A stretch of DNA of 64,000 nt, from NCBI GenBank assembly GCA_947581635.1, contig CANPVE010000003.1:124001-188000 (forward strand), given 5' to 3'. Position numbers and translations under genes: made by a program. Positions 9,371-18,927 of the stretch are shown here, piece after piece. The stretch is from an uncultured Clostridia bacterium (lineage in GTDB: Bacteria; Bacillota; Clostridia; Oscillospirales; Acutalibacteraceae). Each line of letters starts with the position of its first letter. The first letter of the stretch is position 1. The notes beneath the pieces are model-generated. The model had not been told where the DNA came from. It was given only the letters and a program-made list of their open reading frames with translations, and did not search any database.

Positions 9371-10288
9371 TCAGTTATCCTCGTTATCCTTGTTATCGTC
9401 GGTTTCCTCCGTCTTGTAGCCTTCTATGGAGCTTTCCTGAATAGAGCGTTGTCCCTCGAATTCGGTTATTACAAACACATCAGTGCAGTTTTTGACGTCC
9501 GCTGCGGGAATTATTTCGGCGTAGAATGAAATATTCTCACTCTCGGCATTTATGGCGCTGACCTCGCCTATCACCAGATTGGCGGGGAATATAGATCCAA
9601 ATCCAGAAGTGACCACTATATCGCCCACCGTCACCTCACAGTCGCGGGCAAGATAATTCAGGCGCGTGCGCCCGCTCTTTGCCGACGATATCTCACCGAA
9701 AAGTGTGCCGCCGTCGCGCGTTTCCTTATCAACAGCGCCCACCTCAAGACCAGGGCTGAGTATTGTAGTTATCTTTGAGGACGTCACGCCCAGCCCCGTG
9801 ACATAGCCGACCAGACCGTCCGCCGTTACGACGGGATCGTGCAGGGCTATTCCGTCCGCCGAACCTTTGTCGATAGTGAATCCGCCGTAATAGTCGCTCG
9901 AATCACGCGCTATCACTGTCGACGGCAGGAATTCGTAATTTTTGTTTTCGTTCTTCAGTTCCAGAAGTTTGCGGTATTCGTCGTTCTGCTGCTTGAGCGT
10001 GTCGTAATCAACGGTCTTTTGCGTCATTTCGCGAACCTTCTTTTTGAGCAGTTCATTTTCCGCGCGAACGGCGTCTATATCCTCAAATTCACCCGAAAAT
10101 GAGCCGAATCCTCCCGCCACCATGGCGCTCACACGCTGTATTGGCGCGGTGATAAATCCGCATATCGACGATACAAAGTCACTGTTGCCGCCCGTTCCGA
10201 CGGAATATATTATCAGCGCCGCCATAAACAGCGCCGCCGTAAAAAACACACTCAAATTGGAACTCCCGCGATTAAATCTGTTGCGCAA
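9371..10288 (-). CDS. mreC: Rod shape-determining protein MreC
   Basis: A bitopic cell-wall elongation protein that links MreB to PBP2. There is one N-terminal membrane helix (residues 11-30), a coiled coil around residues 75-115 (ENELLKKKVREMTQKT), and the beta-rich C-terminal domain with VIARDSSDYYGGFTIDKGS and DPVVTADGLVGYV, which are typical MreC blocks. The start is TTG with AGAGGGGG 9 bases upstream. The last 35 residues are acidic and probably disordered. Confidence 0.93.
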   Translation of the reverse strand: MRNRFNRGSSNLSVFFTAALFMAALIIYSVGTGGNSDFVSSICGFITAPIQRVSAMVAGGFGSFSGEFEDIDAVRAENELLKKKVREMTQKTVDYDTLKQQNDEYRKLLELKNENKNYEFLPSTVIARDSSDYYGGFTIDKGSADGIALHDPVVTADGLVGYVTGLGVTSSKITTILSPGLEVGAVDKETRDGGTLFGEISSAKSGRTRLNYLARDCEVTVGDIVVTSGFGSIFPANLVIGEVSAINAESENISFYAEIIPAADVKNCTDVFVITEFEGQRSIQESSIEGYKTEETDDNKDNEDN

Positions 10289-10415
10289 TATATCTGCCCC
10301 CTCTTAAAGCTATTAGGAATACGGAATTACCGGGACATACACCGTGCCAGGTTTTAAATCTAACCATTTTAACACGGCAGCCGTGTCTCAAACCGATAAA
10401 ACGCACGGTTCCCAA

Positions 10416-11426
10416 TCAGTTCCTTATCCTCCATGTGGAACCGCTGTCGGTTATGTCAAGAATTCTGCCCGTACCCTCCGCCACACAGTCCATCGGATTC
10501 TCAGCGACGTTTACGGGCATTCCCGTCTTTTGCGACAGGAATTTGTTGAGCCCTCTCAGCATCGCGCCGCCTCCCGTGAGCATAATCCCGTGATCCAGTA
10601 TATCGGCCGAAAGCTCGGGAGGCGTGTCCGCCAATATGTTCTTTACGGCGTCCGCTATGTCATCAAGCGGCTGCTCGATAGCTTCACGTATTTCTTTGGC
10701 GGACACTATGATATTCTTCGGCAGACCGTCAACCAGATTCCTGCCCTTGACAGAAACGCCCTTCTCGCCCTCATACGGGAATGCGGAGCCTGCGCTTATC
10801 TTAATGCTCTCCGCCGTGCGTATGCCTATCAGTAGGTTGTATTTGCGCTTGATGTAGGAGAGTATCGCCGCGTCAAACGCGTCACCGGCTTTGCGCAGGG
10901 AACGCGATATTACCACATCGCCAAGTGATATTACCGCAATATCGGTGGTGCCGCCGCCTATGTCAATCACCATGCTGCCCGTCGCCTCGGACACGGGGAG
11001 ACCCGCGCCCAGCGCCGCCGCCATGGGTTCCTCTATCAGCTCGATTACGCCGCCTCCCGCCTGTCTGGCAGCATTCTCGACGGCTCGGCGCTCGACCTCG
11101 CTCACGCCTGACGGAACGCATATCACCACTCTAGGACGCGCGAAAAGATTCGATTGAACCGCGTTTCTTATGAAGTGCTTGAGCATTTCGGCGGTTATGT
11201 TGAATTCCGCTATCACGCCGTCGGTCAGCGGTCTGAGCGCAACTATAGAGCCGGGAGTCCTGCCTATCATCTCACGGGCAAGACCTCCCACTGCAAGCAC
11301 CTCGTCGGTGCGTATGTCGACGGCGACAACCGACGGCTCGCGAATGACGATTCCCTTGCCCTTTACGTAAACCAGGGTGTTCACCGTCCCCAAATCTATA
11401 CCTATATCCTTTGAAAAAAAACCCAT
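10416..11426 (-). CDS. mreB: Rod shape-determining actin homologue MreB
   Basis: A bacterial actin that forms membrane-bound filaments guiding lateral wall synthesis. The actin-fold ATP motifs are clear: phosphate-1 IGIDLGTVNTLVYVKGKG, phosphate-2 MVIDIGGGTTDIAVISLG, and the adenosine motif ILDHGIMLTGGGAMLRGL. The N-terminal MGFFSKD tail is like that of Gram-positive MreB/Mbl. The length of 336 residues is standard. CGGAG lies 6 bases before the ATG. First gene of the mre cluster on this strand. Confidence 0.96.
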   Translation of the reverse strand: MGFFSKDIGIDLGTVNTLVYVKGKGIVIREPSVVAVDIRTDEVLAVGGLAREMIGRTPGSIVALRPLTDGVIAEFNITAEMLKHFIRNAVQSNLFARPRVVICVPSGVSEVERRAVENAARQAGGGVIELIEEPMAAALGAGLPVSEATGSMVIDIGGGTTDIAVISLGDVVISRSLRKAGDAFDAAILSYIKRKYNLLIGIRTAESIKISAGSAFPYEGEKGVSVKGRNLVDGLPKNIIVSAKEIREAIEQPLDDIADAVKNILADTPPELSADILDHGIMLTGGGAMLRGLNKFLSQKTGMPVNVAENPMDCVAEGTGRILDITDSGSTWRIRN

Positions 11427-11544
11427 TGCAAACTCCGTTCCTTATCGCAAATTTATCGCTTCGGAGGTCAGATATATCCAAACAGCCGCCGAGGCAATAT
11501 TAACTGCACCGGATTTTTGAAAAACTTCAAGTGAACCAAGCATA

Positions 11545-12963
11545 TCAAGCATATATAAGGCGCACAGCATAAAGATTTGTCCATATACTTTCATCGTCCG
11601 ACGACCCGTCGTTGGATGACATACGTGCCAGCGTGAACTTGCTCACCCTTGCTCCAATGGCGTATTTATTGGCATTGGCCACGCTCTGTGCGAGCGCGGA
11701 ATATTTCTTGCCCGAATTGTTTGCCAGCCACGCCTCCGCGTCCGCGTTGGATATGGATTGGTCGAAAATTATGTAGACCAGTTCCTCCTTGGTTTTGGAC
11801 GCGTCGACAATTTTATCGGTGATGTCCGACATCGCGCTGCTGTTCATATTGTTGACGTGCGCGGCATATAGCTCGTAGTAATTTTCCTCAACAGAATTGC
11901 ACTCGTTGAGATCAAAATTATAGAGTTCAGCCGTGGTGTAAACACCATCGTCTGTGTATTCACACACCATCTCGCTGAAATTCTTGCCTATCTTATGATT
12001 TATCTGTACCATATCGTCTGTGAGATTAAAATAATTATATCTGCTGTAGTTCACTTCTTTTTCGGGCGGCGGATCGTCCCACGTAATATCAAGGTGATAC
12101 CAATTATCATTTATTTTCACCTGATTCCACATATGGCCCGAATTCTTTGACATTCCCACCACTGTGCGGCACTCTATTCCCACGCGGTTGAGCAGCATTT
12201 TTGCGGCGTAGGCGTAGCCGCTGCACACCGCCTTCTTGTTCACAAGGGCGCCGTATATGTTGAATGCGTCGGCAGTTGAGTCATCTGAGGCGGCAGCTTC
12301 GAGATCGTAGGAAATCTCATCTACAAGCGCATCGTGTATTATTATCTCGCGCTGGAGCTCATCCGCCTTGTCGGGAATCTGAGCGAGAATATTCTCGGTT
12401 GCGGCATTTATCTCATCGAACGCGGCGTTTATCTCGTCATACGAATACTTGGAATAAAGCACTAGATAATTGCCGTCGTGGAAGTTGTTTTGTATATCGT
12501 AGCTGCTCATCACCCAAAAAGCCTCCGGGTGGTCGTTTATGACTGCCTCTTTAACTATATATATATCGTCATATTCCAGTTCGGAAGGAAGGCGGGTGTA
12601 TTTAAGCAAATAGTATCCGTTTTCTTCGTCTTTCTCTGATGACACCTGATATATGCTCTCCTCTATCATCTCATAGACTTGACGCATGGCGTCGTCTTTG
12701 AGGGAATTGTAAGCCGATTTGTCATTAACAGGCTCAAAACCGGATCGGACAGGGAGCGACAGCGAAAGCCACCGACATTCCTGCTCCTCCGAGCCGAAAA
12801 GATCGATTTTGATCGCATCAATCACCTGACTGAAGCCTTTGCCGTCGGCTATGGCGGATGTGGTTGCACACCCCGACATCGAGAGCACAACAGATACGCA
12901 CAGCGTCATTGCAAGTATTCTCGACATACATATGCCCTTGGATATTCTTTTCATGTTTTTCAA
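11545..12963 (-). CDS. Lipoprotein with transglutaminase-like domain
   Basis: The TTG at 12963 is the likely start, as GGAGGG lies 7 bases upstream; the longer frame begins in non-coding sequence. A signal peptide ends in a lipobox (LSMSGC, then ATTS), so the protein is an anchored lipoprotein. Near the middle a transglutaminase/cysteine-protease-like core is visible: AVCSGYAYAAKMLLNRVGIE (Cys), SGHMWNQVKI (His) and YHLDITWDDPP (Asp), the usual triad order. Such domains act as peptidases or cross-linkers at the cell surface; the substrate is unknown. About 472 residues. The gene stands between mreB and the U32 gene on the same strand. Confidence 0.85.
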   Translation of the reverse strand: MKNMKRISKGICMSRILAMTLCVSVVLSMSGCATTSAIADGKGFSQVIDAIKIDLFGSEEQECRWLSLSLPVRSGFEPVNDKSAYNSLKDDAMRQVYEMIEESIYQVSSEKDEENGYYLLKYTRLPSELEYDDIYIVKEAVINDHPEAFWVMSSYDIQNNFHDGNYLVLYSKYSYDEINAAFDEINAATENILAQIPDKADELQREIIIHDALVDEISYDLEAAASDDSTADAFNIYGALVNKKAVCSGYAYAAKMLLNRVGIECRTVVGMSKNSGHMWNQVKINDNWYHLDITWDDPPPEKEVNYSRYNYFNLTDDMVQINHKIGKNFSEMVCEYTDDGVYTTAELYNFDLNECNSVEENYYELYAAHVNNMNSSAMSDITDKIVDASKTKEELVYIIFDQSISNADAEAWLANNSGKKYSALAQSVANANKYAIGARVSKFTLARMSSNDGSSDDESIWTNLYAVRLIYA

Positions 12964-13115
12964 ACTTAATCCCTCCGAGACTGAGTTTAATATGCAGTAT
13001 ACAGTATATAGTATATTGGGTATCATAACTTTACATTCAAAATTCACGACGCACTTTTTCAGTTGACACTACCCGACGTCCGAATTTCGCAGAGAACAGC
13101 GGTATTCAAAATCGT

Positions 13116-15275
13116 CTAAAGCACTCCTTTGAAATACAGCCCTGACGTTATATTGGGTTCACGCCGCACGATACCGTTGGCGAGATCTGAGATTATTTCA
13201 CCGCAGCTCTCGCTGCACTCATCGGTGAAACTCAGTGTGAGCCAGTCCAGCGATAATTCGCTTCGGGACTTGCCCCACACATTTTCCGCTACGCTCATCA
13301 TTACGGGGTTGAATATCTCTGAGCAGCCCATGCGGCACATCACGGGTAGTTCACGTCCCGTGCGATCCACAATGCCGCAGCTTCCGCCGTTCTTTGCCGC
13401 GCCTGTGCAGCCCTTCGATGAGAGCGACGCAGGACAATTGCGGGTGAGCATCATGGGAATCCTGCCGCGCATTATCATTCCCCTCGGCTGAGCGGAGCCT
13501 AAAGCCGCCGCCTGGCGAAGAGTAAGCTCAAAACTCAGCTCGTTGTCCACAAGCCCCATTTCGGCAAATTCGTCGAGCGCGCGGCTGTTGAACACATTCA
13601 ATCCAAAGCCGCCGTGTATTTTCATGCCGACTGCCCTCATAATCGGAATGAGTCCGATGTTGTGTATCATTATATCCTGAATTCCAAGGCTTTTTGCCGT
13701 CTCGGCCATCTCGGTTATCACTTGCTCACGGCCGAATATTCCCCTTGGCGCCTCCACGGCCGGAACAATTCCCCGCTCAATCAGCTTCCCGGCCGCGTAT
13801 TGCAGCAGTTCAGGTTGGGTTTCCAACGGAATGTACGCCACCTCTACCCCACGAATACTGTCGGGAATCTGATCCGCCGAATGGAATATCACGCGCAGGG
13901 CCGGCAAGGACGGGCCGAATTCACGACGTGCGGAGGGTCTGCACTCAGCTCCCGAACCGCCGAATCGGATCGCCTTGGGGGCGCGGCGAATGCGGTCGAG
14001 CTTATCCAGCGCGCCGCGCTTCATAGCTGAAAGCTGCGCCGAGGTTACGGTCAGACCTTCACCCACTTCGGCGGTCATGCTGCTCAGGTAATACGGCGTG
14101 CCGCCCGTCTTTCCAAGAACACGCCTTCCGTATTCGTCGCTGAATTCCGACTTCAACGCTGTCTGGGGACACTCGCCGGAAATCCTGGCTCTGTGTCCCT
14201 CACCGTCGCTCACTTCAAGCGACGCGGGTGAATTTATATCCGCCGCTGTCAGCTTCATATCCACGGGCACACGGCTGTACTCATTTTTATACAGCGTGTG
14301 GAGCGAGTTGAAAAGCGCCGTGGAAGCGGAAACAACGTCCTCCCTGGTTCGCCTGCCGAACATCTCGCGCCCGCGTCTGCCCGTAAAATATCCGTCTGTA
14401 AATCCCGAACGCGAAAAAACCGCGATCAGCTTCTCCATTAGTTCGGGCGGAACCTCACCCTCGTCGCGCATCAAACGGCAGGCAGTCACTGCGGCTGCCA
14501 CGTACTCGGGGCGCTTCATGCGTCCCTCTATCTTTATCGAACTCACGCCCATTTCATTGAGAGTGGGAATGTATTCTATGTGAGACATATCCTTGAGGCT
14601 CATGCAGCCGTCAAAGCCGCTTTTGTCGCCCGACACCTTAAAGGGCAGCCGACAGGGCTGAGCGCAAAGCCCTCGATTACCGCTCCTGCCGCCAAGCACC
14701 GAGCTGAAAAGGCATTGACCCGAAACGCACATACATAGCGCTCCATGTATGAACACTTCGGTCTCTATCGGAGAATTTCTTACGATGTCAGCCGTTTCGG
14801 CTCCGCTCAGCTCGCGGGACAGCACGGCGCGTTTAAATCCCATTTCTGCGGCTGCCTCCGCGCCGCACGGGGTATGCAGCGACATCTGGGTCGAGGCGTG
14901 CATTGCCAGTTCCGGCGCGAGCGCGCGAATGTATCTTGCCAGGCCCGCGTCCTGTACTATCACCGCGTCTACGCCGAGAGCACAGGCGGTTTCCACAAGG
15001 CTGTAGACCTCGCCCCACTCGTCGTCACGCACCAGTATATTTGCGGTCAAATGCACGTCCACACCCGAGGCGTGGCAATATTCCACAGCCTCGCGAAGCC
15101 GCGCGGCGTCTGAGAAATTCTCGGCGTTCCTTCGGGCATTCAATCCGCTCGCGCCGAGATATACCGCATCCGCGCCCGATCGCACGGCTGCGACAAGCTG
15201 TTCATACGATCCTGCCGGAGACAGTATCTCTATTTTGTTTTTATGTCCCTTATGCTCCGAATTCGGACAGCTCAT
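13116..15275 (-). CDS. U32 family peptidase-like protein (RlhA/TrhP relative with DUF3656-type C-terminus)
   Basis: The N-terminus has the U32 barrel: KIEILSPAGSYEQLVAAVRS, GADAVYLG and the U32 signature EVFIHGALCMCVSGQCLFSS. The conserved SGNRGLCAQPCRLPF block follows. At 719 residues it is of the long type in Clostridia, with a middle extension resembling DUF3656 and a second barrel-like C-terminal half holding a cysteine cluster (LTRNCPASL, CRMGCSEIFNPV). Characterised relatives (RlhA, TrhP) hydroxylate RNA bases and carry an Fe-S cluster, so an RNA modification role is more likely than proteolysis; this is inference. Its ATG overlaps the zapA stop by four bases (ATGA), indicating coupled translation. 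Confidence 0.87.
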   Translation of the reverse strand: MSCPNSEHKGHKNKIEILSPAGSYEQLVAAVRSGADAVYLGASGLNARRNAENFSDAARLREAVEYCHASGVDVHLTANILVRDDEWGEVYSLVETACALGVDAVIVQDAGLARYIRALAPELAMHASTQMSLHTPCGAEAAAEMGFKRAVLSRELSGAETADIVRNSPIETEVFIHGALCMCVSGQCLFSSVLGGRSGNRGLCAQPCRLPFKVSGDKSGFDGCMSLKDMSHIEYIPTLNEMGVSSIKIEGRMKRPEYVAAAVTACRLMRDEGEVPPELMEKLIAVFSRSGFTDGYFTGRRGREMFGRRTREDVVSASTALFNSLHTLYKNEYSRVPVDMKLTAADINSPASLEVSDGEGHRARISGECPQTALKSEFSDEYGRRVLGKTGGTPYYLSSMTAEVGEGLTVTSAQLSAMKRGALDKLDRIRRAPKAIRFGGSGAECRPSARREFGPSLPALRVIFHSADQIPDSIRGVEVAYIPLETQPELLQYAAGKLIERGIVPAVEAPRGIFGREQVITEMAETAKSLGIQDIMIHNIGLIPIMRAVGMKIHGGFGLNVFNSRALDEFAEMGLVDNELSFELTLRQAAALGSAQPRGMIMRGRIPMMLTRNCPASLSSKGCTGAAKNGGSCGIVDRTGRELPVMCRMGCSEIFNPVMMSVAENVWGKSRSELSLDWLTLSFTDECSESCGEIISDLANGIVRREPNITSGLYFKGVL

Positions 15276-15628
15276 CTGTCGTCAAGTTCGGCAAGGTGGA
15301 GGCGAACGCCCTGAAGCTCGCGGCGCAGACGCTCAATCTCGCGCTTTGCTTCGTCGGCCTCCAGCCTCGAACGCTCACTTTCTTCTATATACGCCTTTAT
15401 CTGGCTGCGAAGGCTGTCGGACGCGGCATTGGCCTTTTTACACTCGTCGGCATAACTCAGAGCGCACAACACCGCCGCCATTGTGGTGGATATTCGATCG
15501 TTGCCCGCCATCATCTCGTTCATGCGGGCGTCTACGTCGTCACCTATTGCTCTGATGTAGCTCTCGTCGTCCTCCGAGGCAATATAATAATCCGTTCCGC
15601 AAACATTGAGGCGCACCTTATTTTTCAT
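15272..15628 (-). CDS. zapA: Cell division protein ZapA
   Basis: A small (118-residue) FtsZ-ring stabiliser. The N-terminal head MKNKVRLNVCGTDYYIASED matches the ZapA VxIxGxxYxIxs pattern, followed by SYIRAIGDDVDARMNEM and a C-terminal coiled coil (ERSRLEADEAKREIERLRRE). It is the first gene of a two-gene unit with the U32 gene. GGAG is the only ribosome site and is somewhat far (about 14 bases). Confidence 0.92.
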   Translation of the reverse strand: MKNKVRLNVCGTDYYIASEDDESYIRAIGDDVDARMNEMMAGNDRISTTMAAVLCALSYADECKKANAASDSLRSQIKAYIEESERSRLEADEAKREIERLRRELQGVRLHLAELDDR

Positions 15629-16322
15629 GGTTTATTTTCAAACTCCTTCTTGCAATACTGCATGGTTATACCCGTTTATTATAATACATATCTCTTGAAG
15701 TTGGAAGTGTATTTTTACATTTTACAAAAACTTTTTAAAAATTTCATCTTAACGTGTGATAAATAAATCGTTGAGATACAATTATTTAATTCGCGGCACA
15801 GTTCCAATAAAATATACAGTGACACTGACGATGCGTTTTCTCTTAAATAAAAAATCACATTAAGTCTTTTACAGTATTGTACATATTATCAAAAATAAAG
15901 TTTGTATTCTTACCATTTTATCATAAATTTAATATTTTCCGAGATGCTTTGTATAAACTACACACCTGAGCCGCTGTCAAAAGCTCTCAGCTATGTGTTT
16001 TTGCATAAAAAATTAATAACAATCTACTATTTTGAGCTTGAAATTAAGTGGACAATATGATAAAATGTTTTAGGTCGCGGTCTCTTCGGCACTTTTTCCT
16101 GTAAAGAGACAACGAACGGCGAAATAAACGGCACTACGCCGCAAATTTCAATAATTTTACGTTATCTTATAATTCATTGACCTGACCATATGCCTTCGAG
16201 AATCGAGCGCGGGAAAAGAATATTGCCACTTTAGCCGCAAACAATAATCGGCGTAAAAGCTTAAATTTCATATGCGGCAGGTCAAACAAATTTATTTCCA
16301 CAACCTACGGAGGGTTTCAACC
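15629..16322. other. Long AT-rich intergenic region upstream of zapA and glgP
   Basis: Nearly 700 bases between divergent zapA and glgP without a convincing gene. Most is AT-rich. A hairpin GTCTCTT/AAGAGAC occupies 16080-16110, followed by a smaller CGGCG/CGCCG pairing near 16117-16140. A TATAAT at 16168-16173 could be a -10 for glgP, but its -35 is poor. These may form a regulated leader for glgP; no known riboswitch was recognised. Confidence 0.4.
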
Positions 16323-18722
16323 ATGACAAACATGAACGCAAAACAGATGAAGACCTTGATAGATTCAAAGCTCTCGCACCATTACGGACTTGAGCCGGAG
16401 GACGCAGACAACGAACATATTTACAAGGCAATTGTTCTCGTCGTCAGGGACATACTGTTTGAAGCCCGCAAGGAATTTGCCGACAGGTACGACAGGAACA
16501 ACGGCAAACGGGTTTATTACCTCTGCATGGAATTCCTCATGGGACGTTCCCTGCGCAACAATCTGTACAACCTCAACCTCGAAAAGGCCGTTTCACAGTG
16601 CCTTTCGGAATACGACACCACTCTTGAGAAGATATACGAGCAGGAGCCCGACGCGGGTTTGGGCAACGGCGGTCTGGGCAGACTTGCCGCCTGTTTTCTT
16701 GACGGCTTGGCAAACGACGGCTACTGCGGCATGGGTTATTCCCTCCGATATGAATTCGGCATATTCAACCAGAAGATAGTCGACGGCTGGCAGACCGAGC
16801 TTCCCGAATTCTGGCTGCCCGGCGGCGAGGTGTGGATGATTCCCCACCTTGAGGACGCCGTTGACATCAGATTCAACGGTCATGTGGAGGAGAGCTGGGA
16901 AAACGGATATCATCGCGTAGAACACAAGGATTACAATATAGTCAAGGCTATTCCCTACGACATGATGTGCGCGGGCAAGGACGGCAACGGCGTTTCAACG
17001 CTCCGTTTGTGGGCGGCGGAATGTCCGCAGTTCGACATGAAGCTGTTTAATGAAGGAGATCACCTGCGCGCCATTGAGCAGAAGGCTATGGCGGAAATGC
17101 TGACAAAGGTGCTCTATCCGGGTGACAACCACATCGAGGGCAAGAGTCTGCGCCTTTCACAGCAGTATTTCCTCGTTTCCGCATCGGTTCAGGACATAGT
17201 AAAACGCCATCTCCGCAGGCACGGCGGCTCCATGGAAAACTTCGCGGAGTACAACGCAATTCACATCAACGACACACACCCCACTCTCGCGATTCCCGAA
17301 TTCATGCGTCTGCTCATGGACGAGTGCGGTTTTGAATGGGATAAGGCGTGGGAAATGACAACCAAGGTTATGGCTTACACCAACCACACGGTTATGGCAG
17401 AGGCTCTCGAAACCTGGGACGAGAATCTGTTCAAGTCAAAGCTGCCGAGAATTTATCAGATAATATGTGAGATAAACCGCCGCTTCTGCGCGGAGATGGA
17501 TATTCGCACCAATTATGACTACAACAAAGTATCCCGCATGAGTATTATCAAAGACGGCTGGATAAAGATGGCCAACCTCTGCGTCGCCGCCTGCCACCAC
17601 GTCAACGGTGTCTCAGCTCTGCACAGCCAGATAATTAAGGACAGCGTATTCAATGATTTCTACACTGTGATGCCGGAAAAATTTACCAACGTCACAAACG
17701 GCATCGCGCATCGACGCTGGCTCAATCAAAGCAACCCCGGGCTTGCCGGTCTTATAACTGACCTTATCGGAGACGGCTTCGTGAAAGATGCGTCCAAGCT
17801 CGAAAATCTGATGAAGTATAAGAACGACAAGACGGTTCTTGACAAGCTCGCGGCCATCAAGCACGCAAACAAAACTGAGATGTCAAACTACATTCTCAAA
17901 AACAACGGAATTCTCGTAGACCCGAACTCAATATTCGACGTACAGGTCAAGCGCCTGCACGAGTACAAGAGACAGCACCTCAACGCTCTGCACATTCTGG
18001 CACAGTATCAGTGGCTGCTGGAAAATCCCAATGCTCCTTTCACGCCCAAGACCTACATTTTCGGCGCAAAGGCGGCCCCCGGATACTTCCTGGCAAAACA
18101 GATAATACAATTTATCTGCGCGCTGGCCGACCTTATCAACAACGACAAGCGGGTAAACGAAAAACTGAAAGTGGTCTACCTTGAAAACTACCGTGTAACG
18201 ATCGCCGAAAAGCTCATTCCCGCCGCCGAGATAAGCGAGCAGATTTCGCTGGCCGGCACTGAGGCGAGCGGCACAAGCAACATGAAGTTCATGATGAACG
18301 GGGCGATTACCCTCGGTACCGAGGACGGCGCCAATGTTGAAATTCACCAGTCGGTGGGCGACGACAACATCATAATATTCGGTATGTCCACTCCCGAAGC
18401 GGAGGGTTTGAAGAATATCTACTCTCCCCGCGACTGCTACAACAACAATCAACAGCTCCACAAGGCCATTGACTTCATGAGCGCGGGCTTCGGGGGCAAA
18501 CAATTCACCGATGTCGTAAATTCGCTGCTCCAAGTGGACAGATACATGGTGCTTGCAGATTTCAACGACTATTGCAGAGCGCAGAAAGACGCTTCCGAGA
18601 TATACGGCGACAAATACAGATGGAATTCAATGAGTCTTGTCAATATTGCCAAGTCCGGTATATTCGCGGCCGACCGCTCAATCGAGGACTACGCAAGAGA
18701 TATCTGGAACTGCAAGAAGTAA
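16323..18722 (+). CDS. glgP: Glycogen/maltodextrin phosphorylase
   Basis: A PLP-dependent GT35 enzyme that releases glucose-1-phosphate from the non-reducing ends of glycogen or maltodextrins. Family blocks include YYLCMEFLMGRSLRNN near the N-terminus, DAGLGNGGLGRLAACFLDGL (glycine loop), INDTHPTLAIPEFMRLLMDE, VQVKRLHEYKRQHLNALHIL and the PLP-lysine region TEASGTSNMKFMMNGA. The length of 799 residues is usual. The ATG at 16323 has GGAGG 9 bases upstream; the frame could extend to 16272 but without a ribosome site. The gene is followed by a terminator and then a GH13 enzyme, suggesting glycogen or starch breakdown. Confidence 0.96.
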   Translation: MTNMNAKQMKTLIDSKLSHHYGLEPEDADNEHIYKAIVLVVRDILFEARKEFADRYDRNNGKRVYYLCMEFLMGRSLRNNLYNLNLEKAVSQCLSEYDTTLEKIYEQEPDAGLGNGGLGRLAACFLDGLANDGYCGMGYSLRYEFGIFNQKIVDGWQTELPEFWLPGGEVWMIPHLEDAVDIRFNGHVEESWENGYHRVEHKDYNIVKAIPYDMMCAGKDGNGVSTLRLWAAECPQFDMKLFNEGDHLRAIEQKAMAEMLTKVLYPGDNHIEGKSLRLSQQYFLVSASVQDIVKRHLRRHGGSMENFAEYNAIHINDTHPTLAIPEFMRLLMDECGFEWDKAWEMTTKVMAYTNHTVMAEALETWDENLFKSKLPRIYQIICEINRRFCAEMDIRTNYDYNKVSRMSIIKDGWIKMANLCVAACHHVNGVSALHSQIIKDSVFNDFYTVMPEKFTNVTNGIAHRRWLNQSNPGLAGLITDLIGDGFVKDASKLENLMKYKNDKTVLDKLAAIKHANKTEMSNYILKNNGILVDPNSIFDVQVKRLHEYKRQHLNALHILAQYQWLLENPNAPFTPKTYIFGAKAAPGYFLAKQIIQFICALADLINNDKRVNEKLKVVYLENYRVTIAEKLIPAAEISEQISLAGTEASGTSNMKFMMNGAITLGTEDGANVEIHQSVGDDNIIIFGMSTPEAEGLKNIYSPRDCYNNNQQLHKAIDFMSAGFGGKQFTDVVNSLLQVDRYMVLADFNDYCRAQKDASEIYGDKYRWNSMSLVNIAKSGIFAADRSIEDYARDIWNCKK

Positions 18723-18749
18723 TTGTGCCTGCCAATGACACAAAATTTC

Positions 18750-18795
18750 GGAACGCAGTTCCGTGAAAGAACTGCGTTCCGACAGATATTTTTTT
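18750..18795 (+). terminator. Hairpin after glgP
   Basis: GGAACGCAGTTC and GAACTGCGTTCC form a perfect 12-bp stem with a 7-base loop. The T-run (TATTTTTTT) begins about eight bases after the stem, so termination may be partial and allow some read-through into the amylase gene. Confidence 0.72.
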
Positions 18796-18927
18796 CAATA
18801 TGAATTTTCTCTTAAATATTTCATAAAGCGGGTTGTACCATATAACCGTAAAATTGTATTGCTCGGGGAAACCGATGTCACGGATTATCCGTTTGATTTA
18901 GTATACTTTAAAAAGGAAGATATATAT

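Noticed and set aside
17928..18533. 201-codon frame antisense to glgP
   Set aside because: Reverse-complement shadow inside a conserved enzyme gene.
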